Assembly: GCF_028993575.1 (NCBI RefSeq)
Contig: NZ_CP118615.1
Span: forward strand, 3,658,001 to 3,722,000
Source: Micromonospora cathayae
Lineage (GTDB): Bacteria > Actinomycetota > Actinomycetes > Mycobacteriales > Micromonosporaceae
Direction of reading: 5' to 3'
Length of the DNA: 64,000 nucleotides
The notes beneath the pieces were generated by a model that was not told where the DNA came from, ran no database searches, and was given only the letters and a program-made list of their open reading frames with translations. Position 1 is the first letter of the stretch; each line of letters opens with the position of its first letter. Position numbers and translations under genes: made by a program. Below are positions 24,145 through 31,991 of the stretch, piece after piece.

Positions 24145-24543
24145 TCAGCCCTCGACGCCGGCCGGCAGCGGGCCGGGGTAGTTCTCCTTGGTGAGCTGCG
24201 CGATGCAGCGCATGTGCGAGGCGCGGAAGTGCTGGGCGAACTTCTCCGGGCTGGTGGTGTCGCGCTTGGTCTTCAGGTACGGGGCGAGCCGGCCCTCCAG
24301 GTCGTGCACGCCGGACTGCTGGCCCATGTGGCGGCCGACGGCGGCCAGGTCGCCCTCGTAGTGGATGACCCGGACGACGATCTCGTCCTTGATGAAGACG
24401 GCGCTGCCGAGCAGCCGGCCGACCTCCTCGCCCTGCTCGTTCTTCATGATCGGCGTGCTGACCCGCCGGAAGTTGGAGAAGATCTCGGCGATCTCGTCCT
24501 CGTGTCCCGGAATGACGTCGTAGCTGATCGCGGCGTACGGCAT
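24145..24543 (-). CDS. SchA/CurD-like polyketide accessory protein
   Basis: 132 aa from ATG 24543 with AAAGGATC about 9 bp upstream. The protein (MPYAAISYDVIPGHEDEIAEI...) has the ferredoxin-like beta-alpha-beta pattern and the RVIHYEGD and FRASHMRCI stretches of the SchA/CurD family. These proteins accompany type II polyketide clusters, including spore-pigment clusters (family knowledge). Their role is poorly defined, probably assisting cyclisation or oxygenation of the aromatic chain. It is first in an operon followed by ligase copy 2, the SbnA-like enzyme and the M24 peptidase. This is the best single indicator that the cluster makes an aromatic polyketide. Confidence 0.72.
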   Translation of the reverse strand: MPYAAISYDVIPGHEDEIAEIFSNFRRVSTPIMKNEQGEEVGRLLGSAVFIKDEIVVRVIHYEGDLAAVGRHMGQQSGVHDLEGRLAPYLKTKRDTTSPEKFAQHFRASHMRCIAQLTKENYPGPLPAGVEG

Positions 24544-24626
24544 GCTCGCGGATCCTTTCGCGTGGTGAACGGTTGAGGCGGCTGGCCTGACGGGCGGGCC
24601 CACGTTCGCCGGCTCCGCCGCTGCGC

Positions 24627-24669
24627 ACGTTTCCACCGGCGGCTCGAAGGCCGATTGGAAAGGGCTCAA
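24627..24669 (-). promoter_or_regulatory. SARP-type activator site and -10 for the SchA/CurD operon
   Basis: On the minus strand TTGAGCC, a weak central heptamer (CCAATCG) and TCGAGCC lie 11 bp apart. Then come 8 bp and AAACGT at 24632-24627 as -10. The outer two repeats are good matches. The layout equals the four other sites. The start codon is 84 bp further. Confidence 0.6.
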
Positions 24670-24828
24670 GTCAGCACGGTCGATGGCCTCGGCCGGCCGG
24701 CCGAGGGACGGGCCGGACACCCACGGTGATCCGGTGGCCGCGTGGTGGCGACCGGGCGCGCAGACGCCGACCGGCGCGCACCCGCAGGGGGTACGCGCCG
24801 GTCGGTGCAGTGGTCGTGAACGGGGGAG

Positions 24829-26412
24829 TCAGACCACCTGGAGGTTGCTCATCATCACCATGTCCTCGTGTTCGAGGTTGTGGCAGTGGAAGACGTACTT
24901 GCCCTGGTAGCCGGTGAACTTCGCGGCCACCTCGACGATCTGGCCGGGGAGGATGTCCACGGTGTCCTTCCAGCCGGCGTCGCGGGCCAGCGGTGCCTTG
25001 GTCATCCGGCTGAGCACCTGGAAGTGCGCCAGGTGCAGGTGCACCGGGTGGTGCACGTCGGTGACCAGCTTCCAGATCTCCACCGTGCCGAGCTTGGGTT
25101 GGGCGTCGATTCGGTTCGGGTCGAACGGTTTGCCGTTGACCGCCCAGATCTGCTTGCCCCCGGAGACGCCCTGACCGAACAGGAACTGCCGGGTCACCAC
25201 GGCCTGGGACCGGTCGAGCTGCTCGAAGTCGGCCAGTTTGCCGGGCACGGTGCTGTCGTCGGTGGCGCGGGAGGCGACGTGGAACTGCATGATCGCGCCG
25301 AGCTTGCCGTTGTCCAGTTCGTTGCGCAGGGTCACCCGGGTGCCGACCTTGAACTGGGAGAAGTCGATGACCAGGTCGTACCGCTCGGCCGGGGCGATCT
25401 CGATCTTGTCGTGCCCGATCGGCGCGCCGAGCAGTCCGGCGTCGCTGCCGATCTGGACGAACGACCGGCCCTCGCCGGGCTTCGGGTCGAGGCTGAGCGC
25501 GTACCGGCGGGCGTTGGAGCCGTTGAGGACCCGGAACCGGTAGCGGGTGTTGGTGACGTCCATGGTGGGCCAGGGCGCGCCGTTGACCAGGATCACGTCG
25601 CCGAGCACCCCGTTGGAGAACTGCCCGGTCACGCCCGGGTCGTGCAGCGAGTGGTCGGATGCCGGATAGCGGAACGAGCCGTCCCCGGCGAAGGCCCGGT
25701 CGCAGATGAACAGCGGCACCTCCTTCTCGCCCTTGGGCAGCGGGAGGGCGTCCTCCTCGTCGTCGCGGACCAGGTGGAAACCGGCGAGCCCCCGGTAGAC
25801 CTGGGGGCCGGTGAAGTCCATCCGGTGGTCGTGGTACCAGAGCGTGGCGGCGGGCTGGTCGAGCGGGTAGATGTAGTCCTTCGTGCCCTCGCTGGTGTTG
25901 CCGGCCTTCATGTCGTGGCCGGGCATGCTGCCGCCGTGCTGGTAGCCGCCCTTGGGGAGCAGGAAGTCGATCGGGTAGCCGTCGTGCTCCGGCGGGGTCT
26001 TCCCGCCGTGCAGGTGCACGACCACCGGCACGGACAGCTCGTTGCGGTGCCGGACGACGGTGCGCCGGCCGGCGCGCGACTCGATGGTCGGCCCGGGGAA
26101 GGTGCCGTTGTATCCCCAGATCTCGGTCTGGTGCCCGGGAATGATCTCGACCTTGGCGGCCCGTTGGGTAACCTCGTAGAAGTCGGTGGTGCCGTCGGAG
26201 TTGCTGGGTTTGAGCACCTGCGGCCGGGGCAGGGGGATCTGGAACGGCTCGGGGATGTCGATCTCGCTGGACATCTTGGAGCCGGTGCTGGAGCCGGACC
26301 GGCTGCCGAGGTTGTCGCCGATCCGGTCGCCGATCTCGGAGCATCCGGCCAGGGGGACGGCGGCTGCCGCGCCGCCGGCCAGTTGGATCAGACGTCGACG
26401 GCTCAGGGTCAT
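24829..26412 (-). CDS. Secreted multicopper oxidase (CotA/phenoxazinone-synthase-like), Tat lipoprotein
   Basis: 527 aa from ATG 26412 (MTLSRRRLIQLAGG) with GAGGAG 8 bp upstream. The twin-arginine signal ends in a lipobox (PLAGC), so it is probably exported folded and lipid-anchored. Copper-ligand motifs are complete: HLHGG, WYHDHRMD, HHPVHLHLAHF and HCHNLEHEDMVMM with an axial methionine. It belongs to the CotA/bilirubin-oxidase type, members of which oxidise and couple phenols. It differs from the membrane-anchored oxidase at 11086-13167. It has no SARP-type site. Instead a palindrome shared with the PadR gene lies 58 bp upstream, so it may be induced separately, perhaps by its substrate. 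Confidence 0.9.
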   Translation of the reverse strand: MTLSRRRLIQLAGGAAAAVPLAGCSEIGDRIGDNLGSRSGSSTGSKMSSEIDIPEPFQIPLPRPQVLKPSNSDGTTDFYEVTQRAAKVEIIPGHQTEIWGYNGTFPGPTIESRAGRRTVVRHRNELSVPVVVHLHGGKTPPEHDGYPIDFLLPKGGYQHGGSMPGHDMKAGNTSEGTKDYIYPLDQPAATLWYHDHRMDFTGPQVYRGLAGFHLVRDDEEDALPLPKGEKEVPLFICDRAFAGDGSFRYPASDHSLHDPGVTGQFSNGVLGDVILVNGAPWPTMDVTNTRYRFRVLNGSNARRYALSLDPKPGEGRSFVQIGSDAGLLGAPIGHDKIEIAPAERYDLVIDFSQFKVGTRVTLRNELDNGKLGAIMQFHVASRATDDSTVPGKLADFEQLDRSQAVVTRQFLFGQGVSGGKQIWAVNGKPFDPNRIDAQPKLGTVEIWKLVTDVHHPVHLHLAHFQVLSRMTKAPLARDAGWKDTVDILPGQIVEVAAKFTGYQGKYVFHCHNLEHEDMVMMSNLQVV

Positions 26413-26469
26413 GATCAGGCTCCTCACGGGGGAGACCGGCGGAGTGGGTGACCGGTCACAGCCTACTAC

Positions 26470-26488
26470 GCTACACGTAGCCACCCTA
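26470..26488 (-). promoter_or_regulatory. PadR-type operator candidate upstream of multicopper oxidase 2
   Basis: Minus strand TAGGGTGGCTACGTGTAGC contains the perfect inverted repeat GCTAC-2-GTAGC. The element at 29322-29340 upstream of the padR-family gene matches it at 16 of 19 positions in the same orientation relative to its gene. Confidence 0.55.
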
Positions 26489-26566
26489 CCTAAACCGAAA
26501 GGCCGAAGGCGACTCCTCCGATCGGCGCTCGTCTGACCCTTGAGTCAGCCTGGCTACCGTCGGCCC

Positions 26567-27295
26567 ATGCCGCAGACCCCCCACGATCCGGAGTGGACCC
26601 ACCGGCTCGGTTTCCTGGTGCCCAGCGTCAACACCGTCATCGAACGGGACCTACGGCTGAGTCTGCCCGATCCGGTCAGTGCCCACGTGGCGCGGATGCC
26701 GATCACCCGGGACACCCCGGAACAACTCGCCGCGCTCGCCGACTCGGTGCCCGGGGCCGCCCGGCTGCTCGCCCACGCGGCCGTCGGCTCCATCGTCTTC
26801 GCCTGCACCAGCGGCAGCCTCTACCACGGGCTCGGCTACGACACCGCGATCACCGAACGGATCACCGAGGCGTCCGGGGTGCCGGCCTCCACCACGTCCA
26901 CCGCGGCGGTGGCGGCGCTGCGCTCGCTCGGCCTGACCCGGGTGCTGCTGCTCACCCCGTACGAGCCGTGGCTGGACGACCTGGTGGTGAAGTTCCTGGG
27001 CGCGCACGGCATCGAGGTGACCGGTACCGCCGGCCCGGCCCTGCCGGATCCGCTGGACACCGCCTCGGTGCCGCCGGCGGGGATCGCCGACGCGGTCACC
27101 GACCTCGGACGCGCCGAGGGGATCTTCATCAGCTGCACCGCCTTCCGGGGCCTGGAGGCGGCCGGGATCCTGCGCGAACGCCTCGGCGTACCGGTCGTGT
27201 CCAGCAACGAGGCGACCGTCTGGGAGGGACTGCGCCTGGCCGGACGCGCCGGTGCCGCCTTCCCGTCCCAGGGGTACGCCGCCCTGCGCCGGTGA
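26567..27295 (+). CDS. Maleate isomerase / Asp-Glu racemase superfamily protein
   Basis: 242 aa from ATG 26567 (MPQTPHDPEW). Two conserved cysteines typical of the superfamily are present: C80 in FACTSGS and C190 in ISCTAFRG. The family start LVPSVNTVIE is also present. Arylmalonate decarboxylase and maleate cis-trans isomerase are the nearest types, and a two-cysteine active site favours isomerase or racemase over decarboxylase. No ribosome binding site is visible. TACCGT lies 6 bp before the ATG, so the mRNA may be leaderless. It stands alone, divergent from multicopper oxidase 2. Its link to the cluster is uncertain. Confidence 0.72.
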   Translation: MPQTPHDPEWTHRLGFLVPSVNTVIERDLRLSLPDPVSAHVARMPITRDTPEQLAALADSVPGAARLLAHAAVGSIVFACTSGSLYHGLGYDTAITERITEASGVPASTTSTAAVAALRSLGLTRVLLLTPYEPWLDDLVVKFLGAHGIEVTGTAGPALPDPLDTASVPPAGIADAVTDLGRAEGIFISCTAFRGLEAAGILRERLGVPVVSSNEATVWEGLRLAGRAGAAFPSQGYAALRR

Positions 27296-27338
27296 GCCGC
27301 CGCAGGTCCGGCCGGGTGGAGTACCGCCGCCGCGCCGC

Positions 27339-27445
27339 CACCTCGGGGTCGGCCGGGTCGATCACCTCGGGGTCGGCTGGGTCGATCACTGCCGGGTTGG
27401 GTGGGTGGATCGCCGCGCCGGCACCTCCGGGTCGGGTGGGTGGAT
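27339..27445. repeat. 24-bp tandem repeat array
   Basis: Units of 24 bp run at 27339-27362, 27363-27386 and 27387-27410, and after an 11-bp gap at 27422-27445. The first two differ by one base and the others are more diverged. The shared theme is CACCTCGGGGTCGG...GGGTCGAT. They lie between the isomerase-like and threonine-synthase-like genes. Confidence 0.8.
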
Positions 27446-27530
27446 CACCGCCTAAACTGGACGCCCCCGGCCGGCCGTCCCGTGGCGGGCCTGTCCGGCT
27501 GCTGTCCGTCCATCCAGGTCTGGGGGAGTC

Positions 27531-28631
27531 ATGCCCACCGTTCAGAACCCGCGGCTGACCGGGCTCGTCTGCATCCGCTGCGGTCGCCGGTACGAGATCG
27601 CCGACCACTCCACCGGCTGTCCCGCCTGCCTGGCCGAGGGCACCCCGGCGAACCTGGAGTGTGCGTACGCGCCCGGTGGCCCCGGCGGGGTCGAGCAGCC
27701 CTACCTGCGGCCGGTTACCCTCGGCGAGGGCGGCACCCCGCTGCTGACCGACGTCACCGGGGCGGTTCCCGGTCTCGACGTCACGCTGAAGTGGGAGGGG
27801 GCCAACCCGACCGGCTCGCACAAGGACCGGTTCAGCGCGGTGGCGGTCAGCCGGGCGGTGCACGCCGGCTACCAGGGGATCGCCGCCGCCTCCTCCGGCA
27901 ACGCCGGGGTGTCCCTGGCCACGTACTGCGGACGGGCCGGGCTGCGCTGCGAGATCGCGGTCACCGACGACACCCCCGGCCAGGTGGTGGACCTGATGCG
28001 CGACCTCGGCGCCGAGGTGGTCTCCTTCCCGCACAGCGAGCAGCGGTGGGAGCACATCGCCGGGTACCGGGACTCGACGACCATGCTCCCGGTCACGAAC
28101 TTCGTCGTCCCCCCGGTGGGGAGCAGCCCGTTCGGCATCGAGGGGTACAAGCTCGTCGCCGAGGAGATCCTCACCGACCGCTCCGGCGCGGCCCCGGAGT
28201 GGGTGGTCGTGCCGGCCTCCCGGGGCGACCTGGCCTGGGGGGTGTACCTCGGTTTCCGGGAGCTGCTCGGTGCCGGCGCGGTGCCCCGGATCCTGCTGGT
28301 CGAGCCGTTCCCCCGGGTGGTGTCCGTGCTCGCCGGGGCCGACCCGTACGCCACCTTCCCCGGCACCACCCGCGCGATGCCGTCGCTGGGCGGCAACCAG
28401 CTCGCCCTGCAGGCGGTCGAGGCGGTCCGCCGTTCCCGGGGTCACGCCGAGGCGGTGGACGACGAGCGGGTGCTGGCCGAGACGCGGCGGCTCTGGCGGG
28501 CCGGTCTGCCGTTGGAGCCGAGCAGCGCGGCCGGGCTGGTCGCGGTCTCCCAGGCGCTGGCCGCCGGCACGATGACCGCCGACTCCGACGTCGTGGTACT
28601 GGCCACCGCGCACGGTCTCAAGGGCATGTGA
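27531..28631 (+). CDS. Threonine-synthase-like PLP enzyme with N-terminal zinc ribbon
   Basis: 366 aa from ATG 27531, with GGGGGAG 4 bp upstream. A zinc ribbon (C14-x2-C17...C30-x2-C33) precedes a fold-type II PLP domain with K98 in TGSHKDRF and the SSGNAGVS loop. The family converts O-phosphohomoserine to threonine, but diverged members act on other phospho-amino acids (for example in cysteate or diaminobutyrate chemistry). It is not beside hom or thrB, which argues that it is an accessory copy. It lies in the same neighbourhood as the SbnA-like enzyme, though without operon linkage. Confidence 0.82.
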   Translation: MPTVQNPRLTGLVCIRCGRRYEIADHSTGCPACLAEGTPANLECAYAPGGPGGVEQPYLRPVTLGEGGTPLLTDVTGAVPGLDVTLKWEGANPTGSHKDRFSAVAVSRAVHAGYQGIAAASSGNAGVSLATYCGRAGLRCEIAVTDDTPGQVVDLMRDLGAEVVSFPHSEQRWEHIAGYRDSTTMLPVTNFVVPPVGSSPFGIEGYKLVAEEILTDRSGAAPEWVVVPASRGDLAWGVYLGFRELLGAGAVPRILLVEPFPRVVSVLAGADPYATFPGTTRAMPSLGGNQLALQAVEAVRRSRGHAEAVDDERVLAETRRLWRAGLPLEPSSAAGLVAVSQALAAGTMTADSDVVVLATAHGLKGM

Positions 28632-28784
28632 GCCGTCCCGGCCCGGACGGGGGCTCGGCCCGGACGGTGACGGTCCCGGCGGGCGGGTGACCGCCCCGCG
28701 CCGGTGGCGGCCCTGCACTGCTGGTTGCCCTGCGCTGCTAGTCGTCCCGCGCCCGGTGGCCGTGCGGTGCGGCCGTTCGGCGGG

Positions 28785-29138
28785 TCAGCGGAGCTGGGAC
28801 CAGAGCCGGCGTTCCACCGGGGTGGGCGGTACGTGCGGGATGAGGCGCTCCGGGTGCCCGGTCGGGGGTGCGCCCACGGGTGGCCCCGCCGGTCGGGTGG
28901 CCCCGGGTGGCCCCGCCGGGCATGCGTCTGCGGCTGGCCCGGCCGGTCGGGCTGTCGGGTCCGGGGCGGCGGTGTCCCGCGCCCTGGTCGGGGCGGGAGT
29001 GCCGGGTGCGGGGAACGCCTCCGGCGGCAGCGGCAGACCGATGAGCGCCGCGCCGAACGACCTCAGCCCGGTGAACACCTCCCGGGCCGCGCTGACGACC
29101 AGTCGCCCGCAACTGCTCAGGAACCTGTACGCGTACAT
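28785..29138 (-). CDS. Possible small hypothetical protein
   Basis: 117 aa if started at ATG 29138, preceded by GAGGGCGGCGGG. The first 45 residues (MYAYRFLSSCGRLVVSAARE...) form an amphipathic or hydrophobic segment that looks protein-like. The rest is Pro/Ala/Gly-rich low complexity. No family is recognised. The interval 28632-29320 otherwise shows nothing, and this could be a chance open frame in GC-rich DNA. Confidence 0.35.
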   Translation of the reverse strand: MYAYRFLSSCGRLVVSAAREVFTGLRSFGAALIGLPLPPEAFPAPGTPAPTRARDTAAPDPTARPAGPAADACPAGPPGATRPAGPPVGAPPTGHPERLIPHVPPTPVERRLWSQLR

Positions 29139-29321
29139 CCCGCCGCCCTCGTCCGCAGGTCCGCGCGGGCGCGGCGACGGCGGTCCCGGTGCGGTGCCGA
29201 CCCGGTCCCGCCGATGCGCCCGGCCGGGCCAGCATGATCGGGACGGCTCGACCCGGGGTCGAGTGACGGTGGTGGATTCCCGTCGGCGGGACGACCGCGC
29301 AGAACCCCTGATCACCGCGAA

Positions 29322-29340
29322 TAGGGCAGCTACCTGTAGC
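29322..29340 (+). promoter_or_regulatory. PadR-type operator candidate (autoregulatory)
   Basis: TAGGGCAGCTACCTGTAGC with the perfect inverted repeat GCTAC-2-GTAGC, 36 bp upstream of the padR-family start. Additional GGCTAC half-sites follow at 29343 and 29370. It shares 16 of 19 positions with the element upstream of multicopper oxidase 2. Confidence 0.55.
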
Positions 29341-29375
29341 TAGGCTACTCCAGGCCGGTCGTGTAGATTGGCTAC

Positions 29376-29717
29376 ATGAGGCCAAACGCGTTGCGGGGGC
29401 ACCTCGACGCCCTGATTCTCTCCGTGCTGGAGCGGGAGTCGCTGCACGGTTACGCGATCATGGAGGCGCTCCAGGCCCGCAGCGGCGGCGCGCTCGACCT
29501 GCCCACCGGCACCCTCTACCCGGCCCTGCGGCGGCTGGAACGGGCGGGCTACGTGCAGAGCGAGTGGAGCACCGTCGGCGGTCGCAAGCGCCGGACCTAC
29601 CAGCTCACCAGCACCGGCCGCCGGGCGCTGGACGCCGAGCGCTCCGAGTGGCGGGACTTCGCCGCCGTGGTGGAGGGCGTGCTTCTCCGCCCGGGAACGG
29701 CCCCCGGCCTCGCCTGA
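29376..29717 (+). CDS. PadR-family transcriptional regulator
   Basis: 113 aa from ATG 29376. The N-terminal winged helix is typical of PadR: LRGHLDALILSVLERESLHGYAIMEAL, then TGTLYPALRRLERAGYV and RRTYQLTSTGRRAL. A short C-terminal dimerisation helix follows (PadR-s2 type). These proteins are usually repressors released by phenolic or drug ligands. The palindrome at 29322-29340 suggests autoregulation, and its match upstream of multicopper oxidase 2 suggests that gene as a second target. The HAAS-type partner gene lies convergently downstream. Confidence 0.88.
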   Translation: MRPNALRGHLDALILSVLERESLHGYAIMEALQARSGGALDLPTGTLYPALRRLERAGYVQSEWSTVGGRKRRTYQLTSTGRRALDAERSEWRDFAAVVEGVLLRPGTAPGLA

Positions 29718-29722
29718 GCCGA

Positions 29723-29747
29723 ACCTGGACGGCGGCCCCGTCCAGGT
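29723..29747. terminator. Terminator between padR-family and HAAS genes
   Basis: 8-bp perfect arms (ACCTGGAC at 29723-29730, GTCCAGGT at 29740-29747) with a 9-nt loop, between convergent stop codons. Confidence 0.65.
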
Positions 29748-29768
29748 GACCCGGTCAGGTGGCCCCCG

Positions 29769-30404
29769 TCAGGCGGCGCTGAGGCAGTTCCGCCCGGAGA
29801 CACCGATCCCGGCCAGCGGAATGCCGAGGAACACCAGCGCGCTGGGCAGCCCGGCGACGCTCATCAGCGCGTTCGGGGTGAGCGCGGTCAACAGCACCCC
29901 GAGCACGGAGAAGACCACGCAGACGGCGAAGGCGAAGACCCCGGTGACCCGGACGAGCCGACGTCGGGCGCCCAGGTAGCGCACGCCGTACCCGGCGGCC
30001 GTGACGACCAGGATGGCGGCGAGCACGGTCGCCGCGCCCATCCAGCTCACCACGTCCTCGACCAGCAGGTAGCCGGGGCTGTCGAAGCCGGCGCTGCCGG
30101 CCAGGTGCCGGGTCAACCGCCACAGCACCGGCTGCGCGGCCAGCACGAAGAAGATCAACAATGCGGTCCGTCGGCCCTGGGCCAACCCCAGTTCGGTCTG
30201 GTAGCCGGACGCGATCTCGGGGACCGCGCCGAACTCGGCCACCGCCCGCCGTTCGGCGTCGAGCCGGTCCAAGCCGGCGCTCTCGTACGCGTCCGCCGCG
30301 TCGACCAGACCGTCCCGCGCCTCGGCGAGCAGATCGGCCTTGGTCGCCCGGGGACCACGGAGGGCCTTGTCCAGCTCGGCGACGTATGCCTCGATCATGT
30401 TCAT
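29769..30404 (-). CDS. HAAS-domain membrane protein (PadR partner)
   Basis: 211 aa from ATG 30404, with GAGGGAG about 9 bp upstream. The first 75 residues (MIEAYVAELDKAL...AKADLLAEARDGL...AVAEFG) match the alpha-helical HAAS/permease-prefix domain that accompanies PadR regulators. Four membrane helices follow. The N-terminal domain is thought to transmit a membrane signal to the PadR partner (family knowledge). Here the two genes are convergent rather than co-transcribed. A ligand cannot be read from sequence. Confidence 0.72.
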   Translation of the reverse strand: MNMIEAYVAELDKALRGPRATKADLLAEARDGLVDAADAYESAGLDRLDAERRAVAEFGAVPEIASGYQTELGLAQGRRTALLIFFVLAAQPVLWRLTRHLAGSAGFDSPGYLLVEDVVSWMGAATVLAAILVVTAAGYGVRYLGARRRLVRVTGVFAFAVCVVFSVLGVLLTALTPNALMSVAGLPSALVFLGIPLAGIGVSGRNCLSAA

Positions 30405-30624
30405 CCGGAGCAGCTCCCTCGCCGGGACCATCGCATGGCCGAGTATAGGCAGGACAGCGGCCCCGTTCTCCTCAGGGAAGGCCCGGAGATCATCCCTGAC
30501 TTCCCGATCCGGGGGCACCCGAAAGCCGTACGGGGGCCACGTTTGCGCCGCTCAGGGCCATCGATGGCGGTGCCGGCCGGTCAGGTGGCGCGAGCGTAAT
30601 TCGAGCGCGGGCCGACCGGGTGCC

Positions 30625-31170
30625 GTGTCAGACTTCCGGCTCGTGGACCACGTCGAGTTGAGCGCCGCCGATCTGCTGCTGCGCCCCTGGCAGGACGGGG
30701 ACGCCCCGGCCGTGCTCGCGGCGATGCGCGATCCGCAGACGGCACAGTGGAACCCGTGGCCGCTGCCGGACCTGGCCGCGGCGGCTGCCTGGGTACGGGC
30801 CCGGGGGGACTGGTCGGCCGGCGACCACGCCTCGTTCGCCGTCACCGACCCGGCCACCGGGGAGCTGACCGGCTCGGTCTCGCTGCACCGTATCCACGGT
30901 GACGAGGCGTCCATCGGGTACTGGACGGTGCCCGCGGCGCGGGGTCGGGGCTTCGCCTCCGCCGCCGTGCGGCTGGTGACCGGGTGGGCGTTCGGCACCC
31001 TCGGGCTGTACCGGATCGAGCTGTGCCACGCGGTGGCGAACCCGGCCTCCTGCCGGGTGGCCGAGCGCGCGGGGTACCTGTGGGAGGGGACGCTGCGCCA
31101 GTCGCACCGGTACGGCGACGGGAAACGGCACGACGAGCACCTGCACGCCCGCCTCGCCGTCGACCCCTGA
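30625..31170 (+). CDS. GNAT acetyltransferase (RimJ/RimL type)
   Basis: 181 aa from GTG 30625. GTG 30643 is an alternative, and neither has a strong ribosome binding site. The GNAT fold is clear: LLLRPWQDGDAPAVL at the N-terminus, the acetyl-CoA loop RGRGFAS in motif A, and the NPASCRVAERAGY signature of the RimJ/RimL-like branch. It would acetylate an N-terminal or small-molecule amine. It stands alone, so the substrate cannot be inferred. Confidence 0.82.
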   Translation: MSDFRLVDHVELSAADLLLRPWQDGDAPAVLAAMRDPQTAQWNPWPLPDLAAAAAWVRARGDWSAGDHASFAVTDPATGELTGSVSLHRIHGDEASIGYWTVPAARGRGFASAAVRLVTGWAFGTLGLYRIELCHAVANPASCRVAERAGYLWEGTLRQSHRYGDGKRHDEHLHARLAVDP

Positions 31171-31248
31171 CGCCGCCGCCGGACACCCGGCGGAGGACGG
31201 CCCGTCGGCACACCTGTCCGACCCCTGACGCCGCCGGCACACCCGTCG

Positions 31249-31279
31249 CGGGCCGGCGGGGGAGAACCCCGCCGGCCCG
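31249..31279. terminator. Terminator between GNAT and stress-protein genes
   Basis: 13-bp perfect arms (CGGGCCGGCGGGG at 31249-31261, complement at 31267-31279) with a 5-nt loop, between convergent genes. Confidence 0.8.
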
Positions 31280-31293
31280 TCGGGCGGCCCCGG

Positions 31294-31878
31294 TCACCGG
31301 TCGGTGCGCCGGGTGGGCGTCAGGTGCATCCGGCCGAGCAGCTCCTGGGCCTGGTCGGCCAGCTGGGCGTCCACGGTGACCGCGTACTGGCCGGCCCGCA
31401 GCGAACTGGCCGAGGTGAAGTCCCGGCGACCGCCGGTCATGGCGTGCGCGATCGCGCCGAAGACGGCACCCCAGATCGCCCCGATCACCAGGCCGACCAG
31501 GATCACCGCCGCCCAGCTGCCGACCGTGAAAAGGCCGAACAGCAGGCCGATGAACAGCCCGAACCAGGCACCCGTACCGGCGCCGACCAGGGCCGCCCGT
31601 CCGGTCGTCATCCGGCCGAGCACCGTCTCCACCAGGGTGAGGTTGGTGCCGACGATGGCGGTGTGCTCCACCGGGAACCGGTTGTCCGCCAGGTGGTCCA
31701 CCACCCGCTGGGCGGACGGATAGTCCGGATACGACCCGATGGTCACGGTGGGCCGGCCACCCTGTGGGCCGTTGCCGTCCCCGAACGGCGCCGGTCGACC
31801 GGCGGGACCGGACGGCATCGCGCCAGCGCCCGGCGGTCCGGGCTGCCAGGCGGCGGTCGGAGTCGAGGGTCTGGTCAT
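31294..31878 (-). CDS. General stress protein (YflT-like domain) with membrane segments
   Basis: 194 aa from ATG 31878 with GAAGGAGG upstream. A Pro/Gly-rich N-terminus (about 45 residues) leads to an YflT/GSP17M-like domain (VTIGSYPDYPSAQRVVDHLADNRFPVEHTAIVG). A Gly-rich hydrophobic pair of helices follows (about 100-145), then a C-terminal beta segment. Related proteins are induced by heat or envelope stress, with no defined biochemical function. It is divergent from the GH15 gene, and the 113-bp gap probably holds both promoters. Confidence 0.72.
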   Translation of the reverse strand: MTRPSTPTAAWQPGPPGAGAMPSGPAGRPAPFGDGNGPQGGRPTVTIGSYPDYPSAQRVVDHLADNRFPVEHTAIVGTNLTLVETVLGRMTTGRAALVGAGTGAWFGLFIGLLFGLFTVGSWAAVILVGLVIGAIWGAVFGAIAHAMTGGRRDFTSASSLRAGQYAVTVDAQLADQAQELLGRMHLTPTRRTDR

Positions 31879-31991
31879 GGTCGCCTCCTTCGGTCGACAC
31901 CCCGCGTTCCCCGCCGGTTCGAGCGGTAACGTCACCGGGCCCGGTCCGGCGGCGCAGGTATGGGCCTCGGCCCGACCGGGTAGGCAGCCCC

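Noticed and set aside
1..28631. Type II polyketide core (ketosynthase alpha/beta, carrier protein) inside the window
   Set aside because: No such genes are seen. The class of product is inferred only from accessory genes.
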